From NCBI GenBank assembly GCA_963677415.2, contig CAXXFJ010000044.1, forward strand, positions 124,001 through 188,000: 64,000 bases of DNA, read 5' to 3'. The notes below the pieces were generated by a model. That model saw only the letters and a list, made by a program, of their open reading frames with translations. It was not told the DNA's origin and did no database searches. Positions 45,372 to 54,567 of the stretch are shown here, piece by piece. Positions within the stretch are counted from its first letter, which is position 1; each line of letters starts with the position of its first letter. Position numbers and translations under genes: made by a program. This DNA is from JAQUTK01 sp963677415. GTDB lineage: Bacteria > Bacteroidota > Bacteroidia > Bacteroidales > JAQUTK01.

Positions 45372-45411
45372 TCCTTCATAGTTAATACCACCTTTGAAGC
45401 AAACTTGAAAT

Positions 45412-46605
45412 ATGGAAAAACAGATTCTAACGATCCCCGGTCGTATCGATGTAGCTGATGCCTTACGGGGGCTCGCTGTGATGGGCATCATCGTATTGCA
45501 CAGTATTGAGCATTTTAATTTCTATTCTTTTCCTCCTACGGATAGTGTGTGGCTAAATTTCTCTAACACTGCGATCTGGAATGGTCTCTTCTTTACTTTT
45601 GGTGGGAAGGCATATGCGATATTTGCTTTATTGTTTGGCTTCAGCTTTTATATTCAGGATTATAATACCACGAAACGGGGTGGCGACTTCAGAAGTCGTT
45701 TCCTATGGCGTCTGTTACTTCTCTTTCTCATTGGTCAGATCAACGCTTCTTTCTTCACCGGTGAGGTGTTGGTGATGTATGCCCTTCTCGGTTTCGTGTT
45801 GCCTCTTTGTTCGCGACTTCCCAATAAGCTTTTGCTCCTTGTTGCTGTCCTTCTTTTTATCCAGCCGATGGAGTGGAGCAAACTCATTTATGCCATGGCC
45901 CACCCGGACTATGTGCCGGAAGCACTAGCCAGTTCGCAATACTGGGGTGCCACCGGTGCTGTTCAGAGTGGAGGCACTTTCCTGGAAACAGTAAAAGTGA
46001 ATCTTTGGGAAGGTCAGCTAGCGAGTCTCACATGGGCCTGGGAGAATGGTCGCATCTTTCAGACTCCCGGCTTGTTCTTACTCGGACTGTGGATTGGCCG
46101 TAAGAAACTGTTTGAATACAGTGAGCAGCATATCCATTTCTGGTTAGGGTTGCTGGCGATCTCCCTCCTTTGCTTCTTCCCCCTTACCGGATTGCGGGGC
46201 ATGGTACCTGATTATGTTCAGAATGGAATATTGCGGACTCCTCTGTCATTGATACTCAAATGTTATGCTGATCTTTCCTTCATGTTATTCCTCGTCTCAG
46301 GAGTCGTATTGGTCTATTATCTCAGTCCGTTAAAATCCTTGTTACGTTATATATTACCCTATGGAAAGATGAGTCTTACCAATTATATCACACAGTCATT
46401 GGTAGGATCTTTTCTCTTTTACAACTGGGGTTTGAAACTTGATATTGGTACAACTGGCAGTGCTTTGATAGGAATCAGTCTCTTTTGTCTGCAACTTGTA
46501 TTCTGTACCTGGTGGATGAAACACCACACTCACGGCCCTTTGGAGTACTTGTGGAAGAAAGCTACCTGGATTGGCTCGAAAAGAAAAATAGTAATCAATA
46601 AATAA
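45412..46605 (+). CDS. DUF418-family integral membrane protein
   Basis: A 397-residue protein with about nine or ten hydrophobic helices. The N-terminus has RIDVADALRGLAVMGIIVLH, the start typical of DUF418/YeiB-like proteins, and the C-terminal half has KMSLTNYITQS, the conserved DUF418 signature. The function of the family is not established; an acyltransferase-like or transport role has been proposed because of the acyltransferase-3-like N-terminus. It begins a transcription unit after a clear terminator and promoter and lies 6 bp before the GH95 gene. Confidence 0.88.
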   Translation: MEKQILTIPGRIDVADALRGLAVMGIIVLHSIEHFNFYSFPPTDSVWLNFSNTAIWNGLFFTFGGKAYAIFALLFGFSFYIQDYNTTKRGGDFRSRFLWRLLLLFLIGQINASFFTGEVLVMYALLGFVLPLCSRLPNKLLLLVAVLLFIQPMEWSKLIYAMAHPDYVPEALASSQYWGATGAVQSGGTFLETVKVNLWEGQLASLTWAWENGRIFQTPGLFLLGLWIGRKKLFEYSEQHIHFWLGLLAISLLCFFPLTGLRGMVPDYVQNGILRTPLSLILKCYADLSFMLFLVSGVVLVYYLSPLKSLLRYILPYGKMSLTNYITQSLVGSFLFYNWGLKLDIGTTGSALIGISLFCLQLVFCTWWMKHHTHGPLEYLWKKATWIGSKRKIVINK

Positions 46606-46611
46606 ATCAGT

Positions 46612-49029
46612 ATGAAAAAGAAAGTAGGGATCTTACTGTTCAGTATTCTTCTCCTTTCCTCCTGCGGATTACTTGACAAAGATCAAGCGTCTGTAAAATA
46701 CCGTCTTTGGGCAGATCAGCCCGCAAGCCGATTTGAGGAGAGTTATCCTTTGGGTAACGGTCGTCTGGGAATGATGCCGGATGGAGGTGTAGCGAAAGAA
46801 ACGATCGTGCTAAACGACATTACACTCTGGTCGGGATGTGTCACAGACAACAGTAATCCGAATGCATCCAGTGCTTTGCCTCAGATTCGCGAACTGCTCA
46901 AGCAGGGTAAAAACGAAGAGGCTCAGAGTCTCGTCTATAAGACCTTTGCCTGTAGCGGAGGAGGAAGTTCTAGTCCGCGATATGGTTCATTTCAGATCCT
47001 TGGTAACCTTAAGTTAACCTATCTCTATGATGCCAGCGTAGACAAAGTGACCGATTACAAACGTGATCTGGTGCTTGACGATGCAATAGCGCATACCTCT
47101 TATACCCTAAATGGAGTGAATTATTCGCGTGAGTATCTCACTTCCTTCTCTGATGATGTGATGATTGTGCGTCTCAAGGCAGATAAGAAAGGCAAACTTC
47201 GCTTCACAGCGACGATGGATCGCCCCGAACGTTTTGTTACCAAGCCGGAAGGAGATGAACTGCTCATGCAAGGTGAATTAAATAGTGGAGCAGAAGGTGT
47301 GGCAGGTATGAAGTATGCCGCTATTCTTAAGATAGAGACCGACGGTGATCAAACAATGCAAGGTAATGTGATTGATGTAAAAGATGCTTCGACCGCAACA
47401 CTCTATCTATCTGCTGCGACAAACTTCAGAGGTGTTGACGAACTGGCTACCAGCAAAGATCTTTTGTCGAAAGCGAGTAAGAAAAACTATGCGAAAGAGC
47501 TAAAGACTCACAGTAAGATGTTTCAGGCATTGTTTGACCGTGCAGATGTGAACTTTGGCGCAAGCAAGGCAGACTCACTGACTACGCTGCAACGTTTGAA
47601 TGCCTTTTATAAAGACAACACAAAAGATCCGTTCTTTGCAGCATTGTATTTCCAGTATGGTCGTTACCTGTTGATCAGTAGCACGCGTCCCGGTCTGTTG
47701 CCACCCAACCTTCAGGGATTGTGGTCAAACTCTATCAAGACACCATGGAATGGTGATTATCACATGAACATCAATGTGCAGATGAACCATTGGCCGGTAG
47801 AGATGACCAACCTGGCAGAGCTCCACGAACCATTTATTGAGCAGACCAAATCACTGGTTAAACCAGGGGAGGAGACTGCACGCGTCTTTTACAAAGCACA
47901 GGGATGGGTTGCTCACATGATGACCAATGTCTGGGGATTTACCGAGCCGGGTGAGAGTCCGTCATGGGGAGCTACCAATACCGGAGGAGGATGGAATTGC
48001 GAACATCTCTGGGATCATTATGCCTATAGCATGGATAAGGAATATCTGAAGAGTGTCTATCCTGTATTGAAAGGAGCCAGCGAGTTTTATCTCAGCATGC
48101 TGACCGAAGAGCCGAAGAATGGCTGGTTGGTCACAGCTCCCTCTTCTTCTCCGGAAAACGCCTATCTGCTCAACGGAAAAGCATTGAATGTGTGTATGGG
48201 GCCAACGATGGACAATCAGATTATCCGCGAACTCTTTACCAATACTGCCGCAGCAGCCAAGGTGCTGGGAGTGGATGAGAAGTTTTGTGAAGATATCGAT
48301 GCTGCAAAAGCCAAACTCCCTCCGCATCAGATCGGTAAATACGGTCAATTGATGGAGTGGCTGGAAGATTATGAAGAGACCGATATACATCACCGGCATG
48401 TGTCGCATCTGTATGGCTTGCATCCGGGCAATCAGATCACACCGTCCACGACACCCGAACTGGCAGCAGCAGCGCGTGTCACTCTCGAACGTCGTGGCGA
48501 TGGTGGCACAGGCTGGTCACGTGCCTGGAAGGTGAACTTCTGGGCTCGTCTGGGTGATGGCAACCATTCCTATAAGATGCTGACCGAACTGTTGCACCCG
48601 GTTTCCGATGCCGGCTTCAACTATAGTAATGGAGGAGGCAGTTATCCGAATCTCTTCGATGCACATCCACCTTTCCAGATCGATGGTAACTTCGGAGGAT
48701 GTAGTGGTATTGCCGAGATGCTGCTTCAGAGTCACGCAGGCTTTATTGAGTATCTTCCGGCTTTGCCCGATGCATTGGCTGATGGATCGTTCAGAGGACT
48801 TCGTGTCAAGGGTGGAGCAGAAACGGATGCAATCTGGAAAAAAGGTAAGTTGCAACAGATTGAATTGCGAGCTACAGCAGACAATACATTCAAGATTAAG
48901 TTGCCATTTGCAGATTTCAAAGCGCTCATCAATGGAAAAGAAGATAAAAATATTACTGCTGTAGATGGTTTTATTACTGTTTCTTTGAAAAAAGGTGACC
49001 GATTAAACGTCTCTTTAATCACTTTGTAA
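46612..49029 (+). CDS. GH95 family glycosidase (alpha-L-fucosidase type), lipoprotein
   Basis: Inverting exo-glycosidase; GH95 members cleave alpha-1,2-fucose or alpha-L-galactose. The lipoprotein signal ends in LLSSC (Cys18), so it is membrane-anchored. The N-terminal beta-sandwich contains ESYPLGNGRLGMM and LNDITLWSG. The alpha/alpha barrel has LQGLWSNS, NINVQMNHWPVEMTNL with the Asn pair (386 and 388) expected to hold the catalytic water with an Asp, APSSSPENAY with a candidate acidic residue, HRHVSHLYGLHPG and QIDGNFGG. Length 805 is normal. It sits 6 bp after the DUF418 gene. Fucose versus galactose specificity cannot be told here. Confidence 0.93.
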   Translation: MKKKVGILLFSILLLSSCGLLDKDQASVKYRLWADQPASRFEESYPLGNGRLGMMPDGGVAKETIVLNDITLWSGCVTDNSNPNASSALPQIRELLKQGKNEEAQSLVYKTFACSGGGSSSPRYGSFQILGNLKLTYLYDASVDKVTDYKRDLVLDDAIAHTSYTLNGVNYSREYLTSFSDDVMIVRLKADKKGKLRFTATMDRPERFVTKPEGDELLMQGELNSGAEGVAGMKYAAILKIETDGDQTMQGNVIDVKDASTATLYLSAATNFRGVDELATSKDLLSKASKKNYAKELKTHSKMFQALFDRADVNFGASKADSLTTLQRLNAFYKDNTKDPFFAALYFQYGRYLLISSTRPGLLPPNLQGLWSNSIKTPWNGDYHMNINVQMNHWPVEMTNLAELHEPFIEQTKSLVKPGEETARVFYKAQGWVAHMMTNVWGFTEPGESPSWGATNTGGGWNCEHLWDHYAYSMDKEYLKSVYPVLKGASEFYLSMLTEEPKNGWLVTAPSSSPENAYLLNGKALNVCMGPTMDNQIIRELFTNTAAAAKVLGVDEKFCEDIDAAKAKLPPHQIGKYGQLMEWLEDYEETDIHHRHVSHLYGLHPGNQITPSTTPELAAAARVTLERRGDGGTGWSRAWKVNFWARLGDGNHSYKMLTELLHPVSDAGFNYSNGGGSYPNLFDAHPPFQIDGNFGGCSGIAEMLLQSHAGFIEYLPALPDALADGSFRGLRVKGGAETDAIWKKGKLQQIELRATADNTFKIKLPFADFKALINGKEDKNITAVDGFITVSLKKGDRLNVSLITL

Positions 49030-49040
49030 TAATAAAAGAC

Positions 49041-49048
49041 TAATTTTG
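49041..49048 (+). promoter_or_regulatory. Possible -7 box for the methylglyoxal synthase gene
   Basis: TAATTTTG fits TAnnTTTG, 30 bp before the mgsA start. The only TTTG upstream (49023-49026) is 14 bp away, closer than usual, so the call is weak. Confidence 0.35.
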
Positions 49049-49077
49049 TGTCACTGAAGCACTAAATAAATAAGAGT

Positions 49078-49593
49078 ATGGAAAAAGTAATATGGAAGAT
49101 TGGTCTTGTTGCCCATGATGCGATGAAGCAGGATTTGATAGAATTTGTGCTCTGGAATTCTGAGCGACTGAAGGGTCATAAGTTCTTATGCACAGGAACA
49201 ACAGGACGACTGATCAAAGAGGCTCTTGCTGAAAAGCATCCGGAAGAGGAGTGGGATATCACGATATTGAAATCCGGTCCGCTCGGTGGAGACCAGCAGA
49301 TGGGTTCGCGTATTGTGGAAGGTGAAGTGGATTATCTGTTCTTTTTCACAGATTCCATGACCCTGCAGCCCCATGATACCGATGTAAAGGCATTGACCCG
49401 GCTTGCCGGTGTTGAGAATATTGTCTTTTGTTGCAATCGTTCAACGGCTGATCATATCATATCCAGTCCGCTGTTTGAAGATCCGACTTATACGAGGATC
49501 AAGAAAGATTACAGTTTCTATACCAACCGCCTCAAAGAGAAGGAAATTGTGACTCAGGCAGTTGAGAAGATAGCAGCCAAAAAGAGAAAATAA
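49078..49593 (+). CDS. mgsA: Methylglyoxal synthase
   Basis: Converts dihydroxyacetone phosphate to methylglyoxal and phosphate in the cytoplasm, a bypass that relieves sugar phosphate build-up. The 171-residue sequence has the family motifs: ALVAHD-type start (IGLVAHDAMK), CTGTTGRLI, LKSGPLGGDQQMGSRI with the catalytic Asp, FFTDSM and QPHDTDVKALTRLAG. A C-terminal tail of ~20 residues exceeds the Escherichia coli enzyme (152). It follows the GH95 gene by 48 bp. Rapid uptake of liberated sugars could explain the neighbourhood, but this is inference. Confidence 0.95.
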   Translation: MEKVIWKIGLVAHDAMKQDLIEFVLWNSERLKGHKFLCTGTTGRLIKEALAEKHPEEEWDITILKSGPLGGDQQMGSRIVEGEVDYLFFFTDSMTLQPHDTDVKALTRLAGVENIVFCCNRSTADHIISSPLFEDPTYTRIKKDYSFYTNRLKEKEIVTQAVEKIAAKKRK

Positions 49594-49622
49594 TCTCTTC
49601 CGAGAATTAACTATGTAAGATG

Positions 49623-49659
49623 AACGGGATGAATGACCGTAGTGTTGTTCATTCCGTTT
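49623..49659 (+). terminator. Possible terminator after mgsA
   Basis: AACGGGATGAA faces TTCATTCCGTT across a ~15-bp loop with one mismatch, 29 bp after the mgsA stop. The T-rich tail is interrupted (TTTGATTCCTTTC), so termination may be weak. Confidence 0.45.
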
Positions 49660-49693
49660 GATTCCTTTCTATCTAACTCATTATTCAAATACT

Positions 49694-51169
49694 ATGAGAC
49701 GTCTAATTCACACAGTTTTGTTTGCCATGCTCATCCTCACGGTGAGTGCACAAAACTTTAATCCGATCGTGCCGGATAACATAGCCGATCCTTCCATCTC
49801 AAAGTTTGGTGACACCTATTACCTGTATGCTACTTCAGATATCAACAGAGGACTATCACAAGCCGGTACTCCTGTGGTGTGGAAATCAAAAGACTTTGTA
49901 AACTGGAGTTTTGAAGGTTCGCTGATGTCAGGCATTGACTGGGCCAAAGGCTATCCGTATATGGATAAGAGCGGAAATGAGAAAACGGGCTATTTCCGTT
50001 ACTGGGCTCCGGGAAAAGTAGTAAAGAAAGATGGGAAGTATTACCTCTATGTGACGATTGTCAGCCCTGATGAAACTTGTCCGACGTATGTGTTTGTGGC
50101 AGATAAGCCGGAAGGTCCTTTCAGCGTTACCAATGGAGATGGCATTTTTGCCAAAGGTACAGAAGGTGATAAAGTGCAGACTACCCCGATCCTTTCTGAT
50201 ATTGACGGCGAACCCTTTGTGGATGAGGATGGATCCGCTTATATCTTCTGGCGCAGACGGAAAGCAGGAAGACTGAGTGCAGACTATCTGTCGTTGGAAG
50301 GGCCAGAACGTACCCTTTCCACCAAACGGACTCCCTATTCGGAGGGTCCGGTGATGTTCAAACGCAAAGGCATCTATTACTATGTCTATACCCTGAGTGG
50401 CAGCGAAAATTATGTCAATGCCTATATGATGAGCAAGGAAGGGCCTCTTTCCGGCTTTGAAGCGCCGGAGGGAAATGATATTTTCATCTATTCTTCGATT
50501 CCCAACAATGTATGGGGTCCGGGACATGGAAATGTGTTTTATGATGAAAAGAGTGATACCTATATTTTTGTCTATCTCGAATATGGAGAGGGAGGCACCA
50601 CCCGTCAGGTCTTTGCCAATAAGATGGAATTTAATTCCGATGGCACCATCAAGACGATTATACCTGACTGGAAAGGGATCGGTTATCTTGGGAAGAACAG
50701 GCAGCAGAAAACCAATCTGGCAACAACTGCTCTTGTCAAAGTATCCAGTGCAACAGAGAATAGAGATAAAACCGTCAGCATAGAGACACAGCCCAATGAT
50801 CCATTACCGGACAGAGGTTCACTACAAGAGGTTAAACGGATCTATTCCTATGTGGGCAAGAATGCTGTCGACAACTCGAATGGAACACGCTGGATGGCAG
50901 CTCCGGGAGATGATAAACCGTGGATCATGCTGGACTTTAAAAAGAAGATAAAGATCTCCAAGTGCGACTTCTTCTTTACACAACCAACGCTGGGACATGC
51001 CTGGGTATTGGAGAAATCGTTGGATGGTGTGAAATGGACGGTTTGTGATCAGGAAGAAAAGATGGCAGTCCGCTCTCCTCATACTGCCAAAGGAATAGGT
51101 CACACCCGTTATCTGCGGTTGAAGATCACATATGGAGTCGCTGGCCTTTGGGAGTGGAAAGTGTATTGA
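49694..51169 (+). CDS. GH43-like enzyme with C-terminal discoidin-type domain
   Basis: Secreted glycosidase of the five-bladed propeller GH43 clan, likely an arabinosidase, xylosidase or exo-galactanase. Start set at ATG 49694, which opens directly on a signal peptide (LIHTVLFAMLILTVSAQ); the frame extends to 49658 but adds nothing. Propeller motifs: NIADPSISKFGDTYYLYAT with the first acidic residue, FRYWAPGKVVKKDGKYYLY, GEPFVDEDGSAYIFW, YSEGPVMFKRKGIYYYVYT with the likely acid Glu, and GPGHGNVFYD. The last ~130 residues are a discoidin-like beta domain (NAVDNSNGTRWMA, WIMLDFKKKIKI). The specific substrate is not visible. Confidence 0.87.
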   Translation: MRRLIHTVLFAMLILTVSAQNFNPIVPDNIADPSISKFGDTYYLYATSDINRGLSQAGTPVVWKSKDFVNWSFEGSLMSGIDWAKGYPYMDKSGNEKTGYFRYWAPGKVVKKDGKYYLYVTIVSPDETCPTYVFVADKPEGPFSVTNGDGIFAKGTEGDKVQTTPILSDIDGEPFVDEDGSAYIFWRRRKAGRLSADYLSLEGPERTLSTKRTPYSEGPVMFKRKGIYYYVYTLSGSENYVNAYMMSKEGPLSGFEAPEGNDIFIYSSIPNNVWGPGHGNVFYDEKSDTYIFVYLEYGEGGTTRQVFANKMEFNSDGTIKTIIPDWKGIGYLGKNRQQKTNLATTALVKVSSATENRDKTVSIETQPNDPLPDRGSLQEVKRIYSYVGKNAVDNSNGTRWMAAPGDDKPWIMLDFKKKIKISKCDFFFTQPTLGHAWVLEKSLDGVKWTVCDQEEKMAVRSPHTAKGIGHTRYLRLKITYGVAGLWEWKVY

Positions 51170-51192
51170 AAAGAATGAGAGGGGAGCAGAAC

Positions 51193-52071
51193 ATGACAAA
51201 AAAGGGGAAACCCATCGTTGCGCTGATCTATGATTTTGACGGCACCTTGTCGCCCGGCAATATGCAGGAGTATGCCTTCATTCAGGCGATAGGTACCAAT
51301 AAGGAAGAGTTTTGGACAGAAAATAATCAGCTTGCCGGAGCTCAGGATGCCGATCCCGTGCTCACCTATATGTATATGATGATCCATAAGGCAATGGGAA
51401 AAGGTGTTTCTTTAAAGCGGGAGAGTTTTCAGAAGTTTGGCGCTTCGGTGCCGTTATTTAAAGGAGTAGAGCATTGGTTTGACCGCATCGATGCCTATGC
51501 GCAAAGCCGGGATATCATCATTGAGCATTATATCAACTCCTCCGGACTGAAAGAGATGATTGAAGGCACTATCATTGCCGACAAGTTCAAGCAGATCTAT
51601 GCCTGTTCGTATATGTACAGTGTGGATGGTGTGGCGCAATGGCCTGCAGTGGCTGTAAACTTCACCACAAAGACTCAGTTCCTCTTTCGAATCAACAAAG
51701 GAGTGGAAAGTAACAAAGAGATCAGTAAAGTCAATGAGTTTGTCAAAGAATCCGATCGTCGTGTCCCTTTCAGCCAGATGATCTACTTTGGCGATGGTGA
51801 GACCGATATCCCTTGCATGAAGCTCGTTAAGCAACAAGGAGGGCACTCCATCGCGATTCATCAGACAAAAAGTAATGTAAAAGATATAACGCAGAAGCTC
51901 ATCAAAGACGAGCGTGTCAACTTTGTATGCAATGCGGATTATTCAGAAGGGAAGGAGATAGACCGTGTAGTAAAGACGATTCTCGACAAGATAAAAGCCG
52001 ATTGTGAGTTTAACAAACTCATGCAGCACCACAAAGAAAAGATCATCAATAGTGCCTCAGACGAAGGATAG
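51193..52071 (+). CDS. HAD-superfamily hydrolase
   Basis: Probable cytoplasmic phosphatase. ALIYDFDGTLSPGN near residue 10 is HAD motif I with the Asp nucleophile and second Asp; YINSSG gives motif II; a Lys lies in the middle; and MIYFGDGETDIPCMKL is motif IV with GDGxTD. The start at ATG 51193 is preceded by an AGGGGAG ribosome site, so longer forms from TTG 51148 or ATG 51175 are less likely. There is a large cap between motifs I and II. The substrate is unknown. It begins 23 bp after the GH43 gene. Confidence 0.88.
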   Translation: MTKKGKPIVALIYDFDGTLSPGNMQEYAFIQAIGTNKEEFWTENNQLAGAQDADPVLTYMYMMIHKAMGKGVSLKRESFQKFGASVPLFKGVEHWFDRIDAYAQSRDIIIEHYINSSGLKEMIEGTIIADKFKQIYACSYMYSVDGVAQWPAVAVNFTTKTQFLFRINKGVESNKEISKVNEFVKESDRRVPFSQMIYFGDGETDIPCMKLVKQQGGHSIAIHQTKSNVKDITQKLIKDERVNFVCNADYSEGKEIDRVVKTILDKIKADCEFNKLMQHHKEKIINSASDEG

Positions 52072-52109
52072 TTGCCTTGGTAGCAACTGCTAAAGGAAAA
52101 AGGAAACTA

Positions 52110-52183
52110 GAAGAAGAGGTGCTTTGAGAGAACGTGCGTTCCCACTATTTCCGGAATAAACCTGTAAAGCATCACTCTTCTTC
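52110..52183. terminator. Inverted repeat between convergent genes
   Basis: GAAGAAGAG (52110-52118) pairs with CTCTTCTTC (52175-52183), and inside it TGCTTT with AAAGCA. It lies between the plus-strand HAD gene and the minus-strand small membrane protein gene, where a shared bidirectional terminator would be expected. The large loop makes this tentative. Confidence 0.4.
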
Positions 52184-52192
52184 AAGTTGTAA

Positions 52193-52339
52193 TCATCGCC
52201 CTTTAATTATCCTGAACAGGATAGCAATCAAAGCAATGATAAGTAGTATGTGGATGATTCCACCCGCACTGTATGCAAAAAATCCTATTGCCCAAAAGAG
52301 GACAAGTACTACTGCGATTAAATAAAGTAGATTGCTCAT
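52193..52339 (-). CDS. 48-residue Lmo0937-like membrane protein
   Basis: A short minus-strand gene reading MSNLLYLIAVVLVLFWAIGF in its first 20 residues, with a second hydrophobic helix (IIHILLIIALIAILFRII) and a basic end KGR. Two helices joined by AYSAGG match the Lmo0937/DUF5670 family of tiny membrane proteins, common in Bacteroidetes and often stress-induced. The function is unknown. The plus-strand frame over the same bases (52134-52325) has no family features. Confidence 0.8.
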   Translation of the reverse strand: MSNLLYLIAVVLVLFWAIGFFAYSAGGIIHILLIIALIAILFRIIKGR

Positions 52340-52409
52340 AATAAAGATTGTTAGTTGGATTGTTGTTAGTAATTAAGATATAGATACGATCCCTCTCAGG
52401 ACAGTAATT

Positions 52410-53054
52410 CTAATTTAAAGCAAGAGCAATATAAGCATTTACGACGTTGTTGCATGAATTGGGAACCGTGTACTCGTTACCACCTATTGTTTGAGTCTTG
52501 CCCACTTTGGTTAGTCCCAAATTATATCGCACCCCAATAGAGATAGCTCCCAGATCAAATCCTGCACCTATAGCGATACCGGCATCAATCCGATTGTAAT
52601 TATTGGTATTGATATTTTCCTCATAATCAAACAGACTAACGTTCGATTTGTTTTTTACACTGCCGTCGATCAAATAAGCCACATAAGGACCAAACTGAAG
52701 ATCGATGATAGGAGTTACATTGACAACGCACAACAGAGGAACCTCGATGTAAGTCAATCTGAAACTGGCAGTACCATCAAGAAGCGCAGTGCTATAAGTC
52801 GTTTTAGATCCCTTGGTAGTTAAATACAATTCAGGTTGAAACGATACAAAGCTTGTTACAGGAACTTTGGCAAATACACCCACATTATAACCAAGGAGCA
52901 TTTCGGATTTTTTGACTTCTCCCTCATACATATTGGAAAGATTCAGACCTGCTTTTATACCCACCTTAGGAGTAGCATTCTCTTGAGCAAGACAAGGAAT
53001 GCTCATGCTCATAAGAGCTATTGAAGCCGAGACTAGATAAATCGTTGTTTTCAT
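52410..53054 (-). CDS. Outer membrane beta-barrel protein (PorT-like)
   Basis: Predicted eight-stranded outer membrane barrel of the porin-like/PorT group. A signal peptide ends near PCLAQENA, then KVGIKAGLNLSNMY, the usual opening strand, and alternating hydrophobic strands to a C-terminal NAYIALALN that fits a barrel closing strand. Start at ATG 53054; a GTG at 53087 would add 11 residues and spoil the signal. About 215 residues. No enzyme motifs. It is encoded opposite to the propeller-lipoprotein operon that starts at 53286. Confidence 0.85.
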   Translation of the reverse strand: MKTTIYLVSASIALMSMSIPCLAQENATPKVGIKAGLNLSNMYEGEVKKSEMLLGYNVGVFAKVPVTSFVSFQPELYLTTKGSKTTYSTALLDGTASFRLTYIEVPLLCVVNVTPIIDLQFGPYVAYLIDGSVKNKSNVSLFDYEENINTNNYNRIDAGIAIGAGFDLGAISIGVRYNLGLTKVGKTQTIGGNEYTVPNSCNNVVNAYIALALN

Positions 53055-53219
53055 TTTGATAGATGTTAATAGTGAAAGCGTTTTCACAGCTACAAAGGTG
53101 AGGATTAATAAATTACAAGATATTACATAATTCCTGCAAAGAATTACATCTTTCTCACATGTATCAATATAGACAAGTTGCTTATCCCTTCATTAAAAAC
53201 AGATTTGCACATATTTTTA

Positions 53220-53249
53220 GTTGTATATAAATAATAAAAACTATATTTG
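53220..53249 (+). promoter_or_regulatory. Promoter of the propeller-lipoprotein operon
   Basis: GTTG at 53220-53223 and TATATTTG (TAnnTTTG) at 53242-53249, spacing 18 bp. It places the transcript start near 53256 and shows that the first gene must start at ATG 53286, not at the TTG inside the -7 box. Confidence 0.65.
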
Positions 53250-53285
53250 TCACATGATGTAATATACTCAAAGTTACCGGATAAT

Positions 53286-54548
53286 ATGACAATTAAAAAG
53301 GTTCTAATGACCAGAAAACACGGAACGTACAGCAAGTCAATTCTAATTCTGCTATGCCCACTGTTTTTTGCATGCGGCGGAAAGAAGTCAGCAGATTCGG
53401 CAAACGCCGAGACTCAAAACACACTTGTCACCTTTCATCTAAATGCTCCTCCTTCAAAAGTTGAACCGCTGCTGTTGTCTGAACTTGCAGATAGCGTGAG
53501 TTATGTGGCGTTGGAGACAACGACGGAGACATTGACAGATATGGCTATTCAGTATGGAGACCGTTACTATACCATTACTCGTGGAGATAGGCTTCTTTGC
53601 TTTGACAAGAGCGGGAAGTATTTGCACCAGATAGGCAGAAGAGGAAAAGGCCCTGAAGAATATACCTGGATGGATAATTATAACTGTTTTACAGTTGATT
53701 CTGAGACTAATTGGGTTTATTGCAATTCACTTGAGAAACGAACACATGTTTACGATGAAAACGGGAAATATGTGAAGAGTCTAACGGGAGGATTCTGGGA
53801 TTACCATCCTGACTTTGTGTATAATCACTTTGTGTATTTTGCACCCATTTATCATCCTATTATTGAAGTTTTTGACGAACAGAACAACAAGAGTGTGACG
53901 AACAATAAAGAAAAAATAGAAGAAATTAGAAAGTTCTGGAACACGGTTACGGAGAAATGCAAAAAGGAGGGAAAGAGAGAGAACTCTTCTTCAGGGATTG
54001 GACTTGAGCCTGTCAGGTCTATTTCAAATGAAGCGTTATACTGTTGGAGTGTTTTTTTTGACACAGTTATGATGGCTAAGGGCAAGGACGTGAAACCTTA
54101 CTGTCGGATAATACCAGAAAATAAATATATACCGGAAGATATATACTATAGTAATAGAAAGCCATGGCTCCTTCAACCCATCATCCGAAAAATGTATGTA
54201 TGCAATGAGAAGATCCTCTTATATGTAAGATACAGTTCTCGTATAACAGAAAATACTTATTATTGGGTAGTATGTGACTTGGAAGATGGGCGTGTGGCAT
54301 ACCATACTGATTATATTATAAATGACTTAGATGGTGGGCCGAATGTCTTGGGTCCAAATGCATACGAAGAGGAAATCTATAGCCTATCCGTCGAAGATCT
54401 CAAAAACGATAAAGAGATATACAATAGTTACGTCACTGAAGGTGTGGAAGCCAAGTTAAAAGATCAAGAAGGCAAATTCCAACGTTTCCTTGAATCATTG
54501 GCAGATGATGCCAATCCAATTATACGTACCATCCACTGGAAAGAATAA
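53286..54548 (+). CDS. Six-bladed beta-propeller lipoprotein, paralogue 1
   Basis: Surface or periplasmic lipoprotein. The signal ends in LFFACGGKKSADS with the lipid-attachment Cys. Residues after it (NAPPSKVEPLLLSELADSV, SYVALETT) match the opening of the BF3164/DUF4934-type six-bladed propeller families of Bacteroides, with LLCFDKSGKYLHQIGRRG.GPEEY as the best blade motif. Its N-terminal 110 residues are nearly identical to three genes downstream, while the middle differs. It has no enzyme motif. It is the promoter-proximal gene of a tandem set. Function unknown; ligand binding at the surface is a guess. Confidence 0.85.
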   Translation: MTIKKVLMTRKHGTYSKSILILLCPLFFACGGKKSADSANAETQNTLVTFHLNAPPSKVEPLLLSELADSVSYVALETTTETLTDMAIQYGDRYYTITRGDRLLCFDKSGKYLHQIGRRGKGPEEYTWMDNYNCFTVDSETNWVYCNSLEKRTHVYDENGKYVKSLTGGFWDYHPDFVYNHFVYFAPIYHPIIEVFDEQNNKSVTNNKEKIEEIRKFWNTVTEKCKKEGKRENSSSGIGLEPVRSISNEALYCWSVFFDTVMMAKGKDVKPYCRIIPENKYIPEDIYYSNRKPWLLQPIIRKMYVCNEKILLYVRYSSRITENTYYWVVCDLEDGRVAYHTDYIINDLDGGPNVLGPNAYEEEIYSLSVEDLKNDKEIYNSYVTEGVEAKLKDQEGKFQRFLESLADDANPIIRTIHWKE

Positions 54549-54567
54549 ACATAAAAGCAATTGAAGA

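Noticed and set aside
52134..52325. 63-codon plus-strand frame after the HAD gene
   Set aside because: The minus strand here encodes a well-formed 48-residue two-helix membrane protein; the plus-strand frame has no family features.
53247..53285. Longer first propeller gene starting at TTG 53247
   Set aside because: That codon lies inside the -7 box of the promoter, so it cannot be in the transcript.
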